Positions 36,249 to 45,357 of a stretch of 64,000 nt of DNA are shown piece after piece. The stretch's first letter is position 1, and every line of letters starts with the position of its first letter. The notes under the pieces were generated by a model, which had not been told where the DNA came from, did no database searches, and saw nothing but the letters and a program-made list of their open reading frames with translations. Location of the stretch: the NCBI RefSeq assembly GCF_902726655.1, contig NZ_CACVAN010000001.1, positions 2,604,001 through 2,668,000 on the forward strand, given 5' to 3'. This DNA comes from Virgibacillus ihumii (GTDB lineage: Bacteria > Bacillota > Bacilli > Bacillales > Amphibacillaceae). A program made the translations under genes and the position numbers.

Positions 36249-36728
36249 TTATTTATGATACGGTTCATTCCTATTAATACGATAACTCCGATAAACCTGC
36301 TCCAACAACACCAGCCGCATAACCTGATGCGGAAACGTCATCTTGGAAAACGACAGCGCTAAATCACTGCGATGCTGCACTTCCTCACTAATCCCAAGCG
36401 ATCCGCCAATCACAAACGCTACCTTACTCTTTCCATACGTAGCCAAATCGTTCATTTTGGCAGCAAGCTGCTCCGAACTGAGCATCTTCCCTTCGATCTC
36501 CAACGTAATAGCATATGTATCCTGCCCGATATTGCTGAGAATCCGCTCACCTTCCTTATGCTTCACCTCCTGCATTTCCGCCTCGCTCATGTTCTCTGGC
36601 GCTTTTTCATCAGCGACTTCTATAATTTGAACTTTTGCATAGGTGCTGAGCCGTTTTAGGTACTCCTGAATCCCTTGTTTTAAATATTTTTCCTTCAATT
36701 TACCGACTGCGATAATTTTGATGTTCAT
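36249..36728 (-). CDS. rlmH: 23S rRNA pseudouridine-1915 N3-methyltransferase
   Basis: RlmH methylates pseudouridine 1915 in helix 69 of the large subunit after 70S assembly. The 159-residue SPOUT protein shows [28 protein letters not shown] and the C-terminal [19 protein letters not shown]. Ribosome binding site GGAGG precedes the ATG. In related genomes it follows htrA in the wal cluster; here it lies 10 kb away. Confidence 0.95.
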   Translation of the reverse strand: MNIKIIAVGKLKEKYLKQGIQEYLKRLSTYAKVQIIEVADEKAPENMSEAEMQEVKHKEGERILSNIGQDTYAITLEIEGKMLSSEQLAAKMNDLATYGKSKVAFVIGGSLGISEEVQHRSDLALSFSKMTFPHQVMRLVLLEQVYRSYRINRNEPYHK

Positions 36729-37128
36729 GTTTTGGCCTCCGCTTCGTCAATGCTTTTATTGGATTGGGGTTGGGGCGGTCCTTGGGGAGGTTCGCATGAA
36801 TTGGGGTGGTTGTCGCGCGATATTGTGCCGATGTTGCGCGATTTTTATACTGTTGACTCGCGTATTGTTGGATTTATTGTATCACAATCAGAAGACAATC
36901 TGGTCAAAGCGTGTCAGTCAATGAGTAAACCGACTGCTCATCTATCATTTTTCAGTTTTTGCGTTGCTTGTACCTAACCATATTGTTGCAGAAAATAATA
37001 AATTGATAACAATTTATTTTCTAACATATAATCATAGCGAGGCAGCCGCGAATCCTGCGCGAAAGACCCGGTTAATATGATAAAATAAATCAAAATCGAA
37101 AGTGTGTTACATAGGAGGTAAAGCATAT
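36729..37128. other. 400-base intergenic gap
   Basis: No gene recognised. The first half is unusually G-rich on the plus strand (GGGGTTGGGGCGGTCC) and contains two GCGCGAT words 21 bases apart; short open frames there have no ribosome binding sites. The second half leads to the AGGAGG of the next gene. Confidence 0.35.
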
Positions 37129-38304
37129 ATGGCAACAAATGCAAGACACAGGTCAAACAAAGGCTTGTGGGGATGGATCATTGCAATCGGTTTGTTCCTT
37201 CTGGCAAAAGGGAAATGGGTGCTTGCCCTGTTTAAGATCGGAAAGTTTGCGACGCTTGCTTCGATGTTTGTTTCATTGGGCGGGTATGCATTAATTTTTG
37301 GCTGGAAATTCGCTTTTGCCATCGTCTACCTCATTTTTGTCCACGAAATGGGACATCTCGTCGCAGCAAAACTTAAGAAAATCCCGACCAGTCCCGCCAT
37401 TTTCATTCCATTTATGGGCGCAGCCATCGGGATTGATCCGAAAAAAATAAAAGATGCCGAGACAGAATTTTTTGTAGCATATGGCGGCCCATTAGCAGGA
37501 TTAATTTCCATCCTTCCTGCAATCGGATTGTACCTGGTCACACAAGACCCATACTGGGGACTGATTATACAGCTTGGCGCACTAATAAATCTGTTTAACC
37601 TTTTTCCGGTTTCCCCGCTTGACGGAGGTCGCATTGTTACCGTTCTGTCAACGAAAATATGGTTCATCGGACTGCTGGCTATGATTCCAATTATCTTCCT
37701 GTCACCGGATCCGATTATTATTCTGATTTTCATTTTTGGTATTTTCACCTGGTGGGACCGGTTCAAGGACAATGCAAAAGTGGAAATTATGAACTATGAA
37801 GAAAGTGTTTTGACAAAAGTTAATGAAGAGATGAAACACATTGCTGCATCTGAACCGAATCTTTGCAATTCGGAAGTTCAGGGTTCAGCGAATATTATTT
37901 CCCTGAAAAACAAACTCAGCTATCGGTTAAATGAAATTAACGAATACCTTTCAGCAGATTCTGGATCCGCTCTCCCTGTCATTCAGGAAAAGAAGCGGAA
38001 TCACCTTAAAAAGCTCAGCAAAGAAAAAGAGATATTATCTATCATGTTAAACAAACTGAAAAGTTATGAACTATCATTTTATGAAAACATCCCAATCAAC
38101 ACAGACCTAAATCACGCAATCAAGGAAAACGAAAAGAAACTAACAAAAATCCGTGCAGAAATTAACCGGGCAAAGACCTATTATAAAACATCTGCAGGAA
38201 CAAAAATTCGTGCATTAATCCTTTACCTAGGCCTAGCCGTTATATTGGCACTACTGCTTGTTTACGGAATGGGAATACTGGAGTCTAGTCAGCTTATTCA
38301 GTAG
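37129..38304 (+). CDS. Site-2 protease (M50) family membrane metalloprotease
   Basis: The 391-residue protein has the M50 zinc motif in FVHEMGHLVAAK (HExxH) and the second motif NLFPVSPLDGGR with the third ligand Asp. At least five membrane helices surround the site. After about residue 225 a cytosolic helical coiled-coil region (~120 residues) precedes a final transmembrane helix (ALILYLGLAVILALLLVYGM), an extension beyond the minimal S2P core. No PDZ domain is seen. It could cleave membrane anchors such as anti-sigma factors. The start uses AGGAGG; monocistronic. Confidence 0.85.
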   Translation: MATNARHRSNKGLWGWIIAIGLFLLAKGKWVLALFKIGKFATLASMFVSLGGYALIFGWKFAFAIVYLIFVHEMGHLVAAKLKKIPTSPAIFIPFMGAAIGIDPKKIKDAETEFFVAYGGPLAGLISILPAIGLYLVTQDPYWGLIIQLGALINLFNLFPVSPLDGGRIVTVLSTKIWFIGLLAMIPIIFLSPDPIIILIFIFGIFTWWDRFKDNAKVEIMNYEESVLTKVNEEMKHIAASEPNLCNSEVQGSANIISLKNKLSYRLNEINEYLSADSGSALPVIQEKKRNHLKKLSKEKEILSIMLNKLKSYELSFYENIPINTDLNHAIKENEKKLTKIRAEINRAKTYYKTSAGTKIRALILYLGLAVILALLLVYGMGILESSQLIQ

Positions 38305-38307
38305 AAT

Positions 38308-38391
38308 CGGGACAGAGGGAATCGGGACAGAGGGACAGGTTGCTCGTCCCAAATGAATCAAGTGGGACAAGGAACCTGTCCCTCCGTCCCA
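38308..38391. repeat. GGGAC palindromic repeat, full copy with partial duplication
   Basis: Two tandem GGGACAGAGGGA units lead into GGGACAGGTTGCTCGTCCCA, an eight-base spacer and TGGGACAAGGAACCTGTCCC followed by TCCGTCCC. It lies between convergent genes and can act as a bidirectional terminator. Confidence 0.8.
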
Positions 38392-38405
38392 CAGTATACC
38401 TATAA

Positions 38406-39095
38406 TCACAACAAAACCACCATCAACCCAGGCGTTACAACCGACACAATCACCGCACTCGAAACCATGGCAACTGTGCTGACGGATCCCTCCGTCTGGC
38501 TGTTTTCCATGATGGTGGCGGTTCCGATGGCATGGGAGGCACTGCCGATGCCGACCCCGCGGCCGAGGTAATGGTTGAGCCGAAACAGCTTAAAGATACT
38601 TTTATGAAACAGGACACCACCGATTCCCGCAATCATAACGAAAACAGCGGTCAGGGACGTATTGCCTCCTGCCGAACTGGAAACAGCCATGGCGACAGGG
38701 GTTGTTACAGATTTCGGCATGACCGAGTGGATAATTAACGCATCAAATCCTGCCGCTTTGGCAAGCCAAATACCGCTGGATACACCAACCACCGCACCAA
38801 TAAAGGTTCCAGTTAAAATCGGCATGAATACAGATTTCAGAATGTCACGCTGCTTATAAAGCGGGTAGGCAAGCGCAACAACAGCCGGACCAAGCAGCTC
38901 ATCAATCCATTTCCCGCCTACCATGTAAGTTTCATAGGAAGTTTGAAAAAGAACAAGCACGATAATGATGGCTACAGTGGATGTTAAGACAGGGACGCTG
39001 AACGTGTGCTGGATTTTTTTATGTAATGTAAATGCAGTGATATAAATGATACATGTACCAATGATGGCACTGGCTGCAATTATAATGTCAATCAT
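38406..39095 (-). CDS. lrgB: LrgB/CidB family membrane protein
   Basis: The 229-residue multi-helix protein carries the family signatures ELLGPAVVALAYPLYKQ, MPKSVTTPVAMAVS, GIGGVLFHKSIF and GIGSASHAIGTA. LrgAB/CidAB modulate murein hydrolase export and carbon overflow (pyruvate uptake in Bacillus). It overlaps lrgA by eight bases. Confidence 0.93.
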   Translation of the reverse strand: MIDIIIAASAIIGTCIIYITAFTLHKKIQHTFSVPVLTSTVAIIIVLVLFQTSYETYMVGGKWIDELLGPAVVALAYPLYKQRDILKSVFMPILTGTFIGAVVGVSSGIWLAKAAGFDALIIHSVMPKSVTTPVAMAVSSSAGGNTSLTAVFVMIAGIGGVLFHKSIFKLFRLNHYLGRGVGIGSASHAIGTATIMENSQTEGSVSTVAMVSSAVIVSVVTPGLMVVLL

Positions 39096-39459
39096 GGTTC
39101 CATTCCTTTCTCTTTATCATCCACTGGCTGATAAAGCCTGCGCTGCCCATGACAAGGATAGTACTGACAAGCACGATAAAAATCAGCAGAACGCCTTTTC
39201 CCTCAAATACATCGTAATACTCCATAATACCGACTGTTGCCGGAATGAAAAACAAGGTCAGGTGACGCACAAAAAAGGATGCTCCTTCTTCAATCCAGCG
39301 AACGTTCATAAGATTTGTCTGCAATGCGATAAACAATAGGATCAGTCCGATTACACTGCCGGGGACGAACAGGTTCATGACAACCTGAATCCATTCGCCG
39401 AACTTGTAAATTCCATATAAAACTGCAATTTGCAGGGTAAGTTTGATAGATTTTTGCAC
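39088..39459 (-). CDS. lrgA: LrgA/CidA family holin-like protein
   Basis: The 123-residue four-helix membrane protein reads LQIAVLYGIYKFGEWI, FVPGSVIGLILLFIALQTN and WIEEGASFFVRHLTLFFIPATVG, typical of LrgA/CidA. The start is GTG with a weak AAGAAGTG upstream. No lytSR regulator gene is adjacent. Confidence 0.92.
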   Translation of the reverse strand: MQKSIKLTLQIAVLYGIYKFGEWIQVVMNLFVPGSVIGLILLFIALQTNLMNVRWIEEGASFFVRHLTLFFIPATVGIMEYYDVFEGKGVLLIFIVLVSTILVMGSAGFISQWMIKRKEWNHD

Positions 39460-39631
39460 GTGAAAACACTTCTTTCTGCGCTGTCGTTAAAATACTATCA
39501 TAGTTTTTCCGGACGGCTTTGAAAAGTATTTCGCTTGTTTGGGGAAGTATTGACTAATATCTCTGGTTGTTTATGCTTTTTCCTTAACGGGAAGTAGATT
39601 TATACGACAATCCAAAAAGGAGTGTTACCTG

Positions 39632-39991
39632 ATGAAGCAGATTCTCTTCATACAGACTGGAACCGGCATGGATGTACATGGTCAGAATGTAACAAAAGCG
39701 TCTGTCCGTGCCGTGGAAGACGCCATTTATCAGAATTCGATGCCGGGAATTGAAAAGAGTTTACCCGATCAGAAACTTGAAAATATGAAAATAAATGTCC
39801 GGCTTGCAGTTCCGCTCGACCGTTCAGAACTGGACACAGACAAGGTTAAAGAAGTCCTGCCATACGGAACGGTAACGGTTGATGTTACGGATGGCGGCAT
39901 GGCGACTTCAAGTGGTATTATTCTAGAGGACAAGGACGACGAAAACGATTTAATGTATATTGTGAATGCAGCTGTTGAAGTCGGTTATTAA
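39632..39991 (+). CDS. Lin0512-family conserved protein
   Basis: The 119-residue protein matches the Lin0512 family (ILFIQTGTGMDVHGQNVTKA, RLAVPLDRSELDTDKV, VTDGGMATSSGI). Such proteins are short, single-domain and of unknown function, possibly oligomeric. AAGGAG precedes the ATG. Convergent with dacB, sharing a terminator. Confidence 0.85.
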   Translation: MKQILFIQTGTGMDVHGQNVTKASVRAVEDAIYQNSMPGIEKSLPDQKLENMKINVRLAVPLDRSELDTDKVKEVLPYGTVTVDVTDGGMATSSGIILEDKDDENDLMYIVNAAVEVGY

Positions 39992-39996
39992 GTAGC

Positions 39997-40040
39997 AAAC
40001 AGGGAGTGAAAATCCATACTGGTTCTTCACTCCCTGTTTT
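39997..40040. terminator. Bidirectional terminator
   Basis: AAACAGGGAGTGAA pairs with TTCACTCCCTGTTT over a 15-base loop between convergent genes, with T-rich flanks on the plus strand. Confidence 0.85.
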
Positions 40041-40053
40041 CGTTTGGGAAGAT

Positions 40054-41589
40054 TTAATTTCCATTAAATTCATGCTTCGCAAGTACCGTTGCAATTTTAT
40101 CTTCAACTGCAGTTATGTTGGACGATGACCCAAGATAGTTATTGACCAGGATAGAGAATATTAATTTCTGTCCATCACTGGTCGCTACATACCCGGAAAG
40201 TGTGGACATGCCTGTCAGAGAACCTGTCTTCGCCCTGACATTTCCTTTTGCCGGTTCCTCGGTCATCCGGTAGCGCAGTGTCCCGCCAACGAATCGTTCG
40301 GACATACCAGCGACAGGCAGTGACTTTTTAAATGCAGGAAACCAGCTTTCATCCTGAATTGCATACAGCAATTGGGAAATCTCATTGGCCGGAATCATAT
40401 TTTTATGAGACATACCTGATCCGTCACGAAGCCGGAGGGTATCAGCGTTCACCCCAAACGTTGCAACAGTCTCCTCAATCACTTGCAGCCCTTTATCCCA
40501 GCTCCCTTCTCCCTTAAGTACCTTGCCCATTTCTTTTGTCAAAATCTCGGCATGCCCATTGTTGCTTAATTTCATGAACGGAATGTACAAATCTTTCAAA
40601 GGCATTGATTTTCTTGAAACAAGAACAGTGGCATCTTCAGGCGTGATGCCCCTCTTTACTTTCGAATTGCCGACAAGTCTAATCCCATGTTCCTCAAGGG
40701 ATTTTTTGAATACATCCAGCGCATAACCGGTCGGCTCCCATACCGAAACCCACGATCTTGATCTGGAACCATCAAGCGGGATGGTACCTTTAATTACGAT
40801 GTCGTTCGAACCATGTTCACGCTTAATCGAAATATCTTTTGATTCATCCCCTGCAACGGTTTGGGCTTTATTTACAATTGTTACATAATCTGTTTGCGGG
40901 GTTATTTTCACTTCAGGACTTTCACCCGTTTCTGTGGCAGGGTAAACTTCTACAATAACCGTTCCCGCATCATAATCCTCATTTGGTGACAGTGATAATG
41001 CCGAAACTTGTGCACCCGTATAGAAAGGTTCATCCGACCAGTTCAAATCCTGCGATAACCTGACATCATCATACCAGCTGTCATCGGCAATCAGGTTTCC
41101 GTGAATATTCCGGATTCCCTTTTTCTTCAATTTCTTTGCAAACTGATCCAAGTCTTCTTTCATCAAAGTAGGATCGCCTTTTCCTTTCAAATACAAGTTT
41201 CCTTGCAATGTCCTGCCTTTAATTTTTCCATCTGTTAATACTTCGGTTGTAAACCGGTAATCTGGCCCGAGCGTCGCAAACGCTGCCGCTCCGGTAAGTA
41301 ATTTCATGTTGGAGGCAGGGTGCAGCCGTTTATCACCCGAACGTTCGAATAATACTTCACCTGTATCCGCATTTCGAATACTCACGCCCGTTGTGGTTCC
41401 ATCCAAATGTTCATTTTGCAGGATTTCTTCAATTTTGTCTTCAAGTTGGACAGATTTTGCTGAGGCAATTTGTGTGGAGTCTTCGGATGTTGTGAAAAAT
41501 GGTGCTTTTCCTCCGTACATGAATGCTGTGGTAACCATCAGCACGAGAACGAGGAAGATGGAAGCTTTTTTTATAAAACTTCTCTGCAT
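40054..41589 (-). CDS. dacB: D-alanyl-D-alanine carboxypeptidase/endopeptidase (PBP4, S13)
   Basis: This is a class C penicillin-binding protein that trims or cleaves peptidoglycan cross-links outside the membrane. An N-terminal signal/anchor (about 5-25) is followed by the S13 motifs SxxK in HPASNMKLLTGAAAF, SxN in MKLSNNGHAEILTKEMG and KTG in VRAKTGSLTGMSTLSGY. About 511 residues from the ATG at 41589; a GTG 12 bases upstream is in frame but abuts the AAAGGA. Length and the inserted domain between SxxK and SxN fit the family. Confidence 0.92.
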   Translation of the reverse strand: MQRSFIKKASIFLVLVLMVTTAFMYGGKAPFFTTSEDSTQIASAKSVQLEDKIEEILQNEHLDGTTTGVSIRNADTGEVLFERSGDKRLHPASNMKLLTGAAAFATLGPDYRFTTEVLTDGKIKGRTLQGNLYLKGKGDPTLMKEDLDQFAKKLKKKGIRNIHGNLIADDSWYDDVRLSQDLNWSDEPFYTGAQVSALSLSPNEDYDAGTVIVEVYPATETGESPEVKITPQTDYVTIVNKAQTVAGDESKDISIKREHGSNDIVIKGTIPLDGSRSRSWVSVWEPTGYALDVFKKSLEEHGIRLVGNSKVKRGITPEDATVLVSRKSMPLKDLYIPFMKLSNNGHAEILTKEMGKVLKGEGSWDKGLQVIEETVATFGVNADTLRLRDGSGMSHKNMIPANEISQLLYAIQDESWFPAFKKSLPVAGMSERFVGGTLRYRMTEEPAKGNVRAKTGSLTGMSTLSGYVATSDGQKLIFSILVNNYLGSSSNITAVEDKIATVLAKHEFNGN

Positions 41590-41755
41590 AAGCAAATTCA
41601 CATCCTTTATTACATTTATTAATCGTGGTAGTAAAACGTATATGTATGTGTGGTGCAGAATCGTCAGGGTGTTGCGTTTGTCGCTATGGAGTGATGTCAG
41701 GTACTGGACATTTTATGAAGATAAGCAACTGAAGCATATATCAAAGATGGTATCT

Positions 41756-42133
41756 TTAAGAATACCAGCACGTACAGCCATTTACAATAAAAGATGGAAG
41801 ATAGGTACTATTTGCACATGCTATATGGACTGTTCCTGTGTATTTATTCACTGATTCATCAAAGAATAGATCGAAAGGTTCACCGCATCCTGCGTCGTGT
41901 TTGACTGGTGTAGTACACTGATGTGTCCGTTTGATTTCAAAAATCACGTGCAGTTCATCTGGTGTCAATCCCAATCTCAGCATTCGTTCAATGAATCGGA
42001 TATTTCCACTGTCCTGATTCGAATATATACGCTGATTATTTTCCCGTGCAGGCTCAATCAACTGTATGTGTTCATAGTAATATACTGCTTCCATGGTGCT
42101 TCCGGCTGCGATTATTACTTCAGTAATATTCAT
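41756..42133 (-). CDS. MerR-family regulator with short Cys-containing tail
   Basis: The 125-residue protein has a MerR-type winged helix: MNITEVIIAAGSTMEAVYYY, HIQLIEPARENNQRIYS and FIERMLRLGLTPDELHVIF. The helix-turn-helix is divergent, and the long dimerisation helix is short. The tail contains Cys in HQCTTPVKHDAGCGEP, VHIACANS and NGCTCW, a pattern that could bind metal or could reflect decay after a frameshift. AGGGGAAA precedes the ATG. No target operon is evident. Confidence 0.65.
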   Translation of the reverse strand: MNITEVIIAAGSTMEAVYYYEHIQLIEPARENNQRIYSNQDSGNIRFIERMLRLGLTPDELHVIFEIKRTHQCTTPVKHDAGCGEPFDLFFDESVNKYTGTVHIACANSTYLPSFIVNGCTCWYS

Positions 42134-42310
42134 GTGTCATTTCCCCTTTGTCCATTCACTGTGATGACTGGAATTATTTTATAAAAATAATTCCTCATTC
42201 ATCTTATAAATCGAATCAAAAGGAAAATGGTGGCATATTTCTTCAATTTTAGAAAACTTAATTGTCACCAACTTTATTGGTGACAACCTCAGTGCACTTA
42301 CTTATCTGCC

Positions 42311-42344
42311 AAAAAAATAAACCCCTTATGGCTCAGCATAAGGG
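42311..42344 (-). terminator. Terminator of the pterin dehydratase gene
   Basis: CCCTTATG (42323-42330) pairs with CATAAGGG (42337-42344), followed on the minus strand by TTTATTTTTTT. Confidence 0.8.
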
Positions 42345-42348
42345 ATCA

Positions 42349-42366
42349 ATATTTCCCGGGAAATAT
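42349..42366. repeat. Perfect 18-base palindrome ATATTTCCCGGGAAATAT
   Basis: The palindrome lies between the pterin dehydratase stop and its terminator. A related imperfect copy, ATTATTTCCCGGGCAATAAT, occurs at about 61911-61930. It could be a second terminator stem or a protein site. Confidence 0.7.
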
Positions 42367-42382
42367 CGACAAATTTCCCGAC

Positions 42383-42679
42383 TTATTTCGCTGCTTTGTC
42401 GTACAATTCATCGAAATGATTGACCATTTCAAAATCGAGATCTGTCAAACCTTTCATCTGCCATGAGGATATTTTCAATGTTACAGCTTTGTAGTCAATG
42501 GAAATGAACGGATGATGCTGTTTTTCCTCAGCATATTCGGCAATCTGGTCAACAAAACGGACACCATTCAAAAAGTCTTTAAAACGGTATTTGCGGGCAA
42601 TCCACTTTTCATCCAACCGTTTCCAATCCGGTACCGCTTCCAATTCCTTTTCAATTTGCTCCTCACTTAAGCGTTCCAT
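42383..42679 (-). CDS. 4a-hydroxytetrahydrobiopterin (pterin-4a-carbinolamine) dehydratase
   Basis: The 98-residue protein has the family motif KQHHPFISIDYKAVTLKIS and WKRLDEKWIARKYRFKDF. It dehydrates pterin-4a-carbinolamine in pterin recycling, or serves a role in molybdopterin or folate metabolism where no aromatic hydroxylase exists. Start at 42679 chosen for AAGGAGGAG; the longer frame upstream has none. Monocistronic. Confidence 0.92.
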   Translation of the reverse strand: MERLSEEQIEKELEAVPDWKRLDEKWIARKYRFKDFLNGVRFVDQIAEYAEEKQHHPFISIDYKAVTLKISSWQMKGLTDLDFEMVNHFDELYDKAAK

Positions 42680-42779
42680 TGGTTTCTCCTCCTTATTGTT
42701 TAGATATTCGAACCATGTTGCTGTTTTTATTATACCAATCATTGGATCAATTGGCGAAAGCTAACAACTTATTAACACG

Positions 42780-42803
42780 TTATCCACAGAAAATTGGGGA
42801 TAA
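42780..42803. promoter_or_regulatory. Inverted pair of DnaA-box sequences
   Basis: A consensus DnaA box TTATCCACA (42780-42788) faces TGGGGATAA (42795-42803, one mismatch from consensus on the other strand), about 78 bases before the CBO0543-family gene. Confidence 0.55.
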
Positions 42804-42880
42804 TATCCAAATAGTATAGAATCTTTCGAAATGGCTAAGCTACTAGGGTGATCTTCTGATAAAGAGGGGTATCAAAGCAA

Positions 42881-43450
42881 ATGAGCGAAAAAGAGCAGCA
42901 ATTGTATCAGCAGATTTATCAATTAAAAGAAGAACTCGGCGGTCTTATCAAGGAATACTGGAAATTGTATTCCAACCCGGGGACGGAATTTTTTTGGATT
43001 AATATTCTAACCATTTTGATATCATTCACTGTCTGGTTTATTGTCGTGGACCGAAGACATATTTTTAAAATTGCTTTCTTTGGTTATTCCAATCATATTC
43101 TTTGGGTCATAGTGGACAGTTATTTAACCAGCAACAATTACTTCAATCATCCGCACAGTCTTTCCTATCTGCTTCCACAGGGGACAACTGTTTCAACTGT
43201 GCTATTCCCGGTATGTTTCATGCTTCTTTATCAATATTGCATGAAACGCAATAAAAACTTCTGGATTTATGCCATAATCGGGAGTTTTGTTTTTGCATAC
43301 GGGTTCGGATCGCTGGCGGACGCCATTGATATGGCCCGGTTTCATCAAGGATTTAACCTGTTTAAACTATCCCTGATTGATGTGGCAGTTGTCTTTATTT
43401 CGTATTTAATGACATTGTTATTTCAAAAAATACAGCGTTCTGACAAATGA
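42881..43450 (+). CDS. CBO0543-family membrane protein
   Basis: The 189-residue protein has an N-terminal helical segment (LYQQIYQLKEELGGLIKEYW) and about five transmembrane helices, with FWINILTILISFTVWFIVVD, GYSNHILWVIVDSYL and PVCFMLLYQYC. It resembles the CBO0543 family common in spore-forming Bacillaceae; function unknown. A DnaA-box pair lies in its upstream region. AGAGGGG precedes the ATG. Confidence 0.75.
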   Translation: MSEKEQQLYQQIYQLKEELGGLIKEYWKLYSNPGTEFFWINILTILISFTVWFIVVDRRHIFKIAFFGYSNHILWVIVDSYLTSNNYFNHPHSLSYLLPQGTTVSTVLFPVCFMLLYQYCMKRNKNFWIYAIIGSFVFAYGFGSLADAIDMARFHQGFNLFKLSLIDVAVVFISYLMTLLFQKIQRSDK

Positions 43451-43488
43451 AAGGTTCCACTGTTTTCCGTAACAATGGAACCTTTCTT
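43450..43488. terminator. Bidirectional terminator
   Basis: AAAGGTTCCA pairs with TGGAACCTTT, with an inner TGTT/AACA stem, between convergent genes. Confidence 0.85.
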
Positions 43489-43490
43489 CA

Positions 43491-45215
43491 TTAACGCATT
43501 TGTACCTTATGCAAATTGGCAAAAATTCCATCCCGCTGCAGCAGCTCTTCATGACTTCCTTCTTCCTCGATGCCTTCCTTGGTGACGACCATAATCCGGT
43601 CAGCATTTTTTATGGTGGCAAGCCGGTGGGCAATCACAAGCGTTGTCCTGTCTCTGGATAGCTCAGTCAGCGCCTTCTGAATAATCGTCTCTGTCTCGGT
43701 ATCCAGTGCAGAAGTTGCTTCATCCAAAATAAGAATCGGCGGGTTTTTCAGAAACATCCGGGCAATGGCAATCCGCTGCTTCTGACCGCCTGAAAGCTTC
43801 AGTCCACGCTCTCCAACCTGTGTTTCGTAGCCGTCCGGAAGTTCGCGGATGAATTCCTCCATATGGGCCTGTTGTGCAGCTCGCTCAATCTCTTCATCCG
43901 TCGCATCAAGTTTTCCGTACGCAATATTTTCACGTAATGTACCGGTAAATAGAAATACATCCTGCTGCACAATACCAATCTGCTTGCGGAGTGACTCCTT
44001 TGTCATGTCACGCAGATCGATTCCGTCAATCGTGATGCTCCCGTCATTTACATCATAAAATCGTGGAATCAATGAGCATATCGTCGTTTTTCCTGCACCG
44101 GACGGGCCAACAAATGCGATGGTTTCACCTTTATGAATATCAAAACTAAGATGGCTTAAAACTGGTGCTTGCGTTTTCTCATAGCCAAATGTTACGTCTT
44201 TAAATGAAATAGCGCCTGACAGCGAAGACATCGTTTTAGCGTCGTCCCGGTCAACGACATCCGGTGCAACATCCAAAATATCGGTAAATCGCTTAAATCC
44301 AGCCATGCCTTTCGGATACAGCTCCAATAGTGCGCTGATTTTTTCAATCGGCTTAAATAACACATTAACAATCAGCACAAACCCGACCAATTCCCCGGTG
44401 GACAGCCTGTCATTTATCGTTAACCATGCTCCGACAACCAAAACAATGATAATAATCAGCCGCATCATCATATAAATATTGGAATGTACAAAAGCCATTA
44501 CTTTGTAAGCCCCAATCTTCGCTTTCCGGAAACTGTAGTTATCTTTTGTAAAACGATCCATTTCATATGTTTCATTCGTGAATGACTGTACGACACGGAC
44601 GCCTGACACTGCATCCTCAACTCGCGCGTTTACCTCTGCTATATCGCGATACATCGCACGCCATGCCTGATTCATTTTAATATTACTGTATGTGATCAGG
44701 AATACGAGAATCGGCACAGCAATCAGAATAATCCAGGCAAGCTGTGCATTTTGATAGAACATATACCAGAATGCACCAACAAACGTCATAATCGCAATAA
44801 AGAAGTCCTCTGGTCCATGATGGGCAAGTTCACCAATATCAAACAAATCATTGGTGATCCGGCTCATAATGTGGCCTGTCTTTGTATTATCAAAAAACCG
44901 GAATGACTGCCGCTGCACATGCTGAAACAAATCCTGGCGCATGTCGGTTTCAATATTGACCCCAAGTTTATGGCCAAGGTATGTAACGACATACTGTAAA
45001 AATGTGCTCAGCAAATATATTAGCAGCAACCCGATACTGACCATCACGATTAAATCCCAATTATCGGTTATTAGCAGCCGGTCAATAAATGCTTGTACTG
45101 CAATCGGAAAAGCAAGTTCCAGTAACGCGACAATTACTGCTGAAGTAAAATCGACAATAAACAGGCGTCTGTGCGGTTTATAGTATGAAAAAAATCGTCT
45201 GATCATAAGTTGCAC
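43491..45215 (-). CDS. ABC exporter, fused permease and ATPase
   Basis: A 574-residue half-transporter of the MsbA/BmrA class: six transmembrane helices in about 1-310, then an ATPase with Walker A VGPSGAGKTT, Q-loop VQQDVFLFTG, signature KLSGGQKQRIAIAR, Walker B ILILDEATSALD and H-loop VIAHRLAT. All catalytic residues are present. It acts as a homodimer or with a partner encoded elsewhere to export lipids or drugs; substrate unknown. The minus-strand ATG has AAGGAAG upstream. Confidence 0.9.
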   Translation of the reverse strand: MQLMIRRFFSYYKPHRRLFIVDFTSAVIVALLELAFPIAVQAFIDRLLITDNWDLIVMVSIGLLLIYLLSTFLQYVVTYLGHKLGVNIETDMRQDLFQHVQRQSFRFFDNTKTGHIMSRITNDLFDIGELAHHGPEDFFIAIMTFVGAFWYMFYQNAQLAWIILIAVPILVFLITYSNIKMNQAWRAMYRDIAEVNARVEDAVSGVRVVQSFTNETYEMDRFTKDNYSFRKAKIGAYKVMAFVHSNIYMMMRLIIIIVLVVGAWLTINDRLSTGELVGFVLIVNVLFKPIEKISALLELYPKGMAGFKRFTDILDVAPDVVDRDDAKTMSSLSGAISFKDVTFGYEKTQAPVLSHLSFDIHKGETIAFVGPSGAGKTTICSLIPRFYDVNDGSITIDGIDLRDMTKESLRKQIGIVQQDVFLFTGTLRENIAYGKLDATDEEIERAAQQAHMEEFIRELPDGYETQVGERGLKLSGGQKQRIAIARMFLKNPPILILDEATSALDTETETIIQKALTELSRDRTTLVIAHRLATIKNADRIMVVTKEGIEEEGSHEELLQRDGIFANLHKVQMR

Positions 45216-45357
45216 TTCCTTTTATTCATGTACAAAAGAAATTATACGGTGAAAAGACCGGAATGGCAATGATAAGAGCCTTTTATCTGAAAAAGGTTGT
45301 CAAGGTTGTCCCGCATCCTGCATATAGATGAAAAAAACCGTCTGTGGAGGTGTATTC

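Noticed and set aside
32022..38391. GGGAC repeats as CRISPR or IS ends
   Set aside because: They are isolated palindromes at gene ends, kilobases apart, without cas or transposase genes next to them.
41306..41854. 182-codon plus-strand open frame
   Set aside because: It is antisense to the 5' part of dacB and the end of the MerR gene and shows no domain or ribosome binding site.
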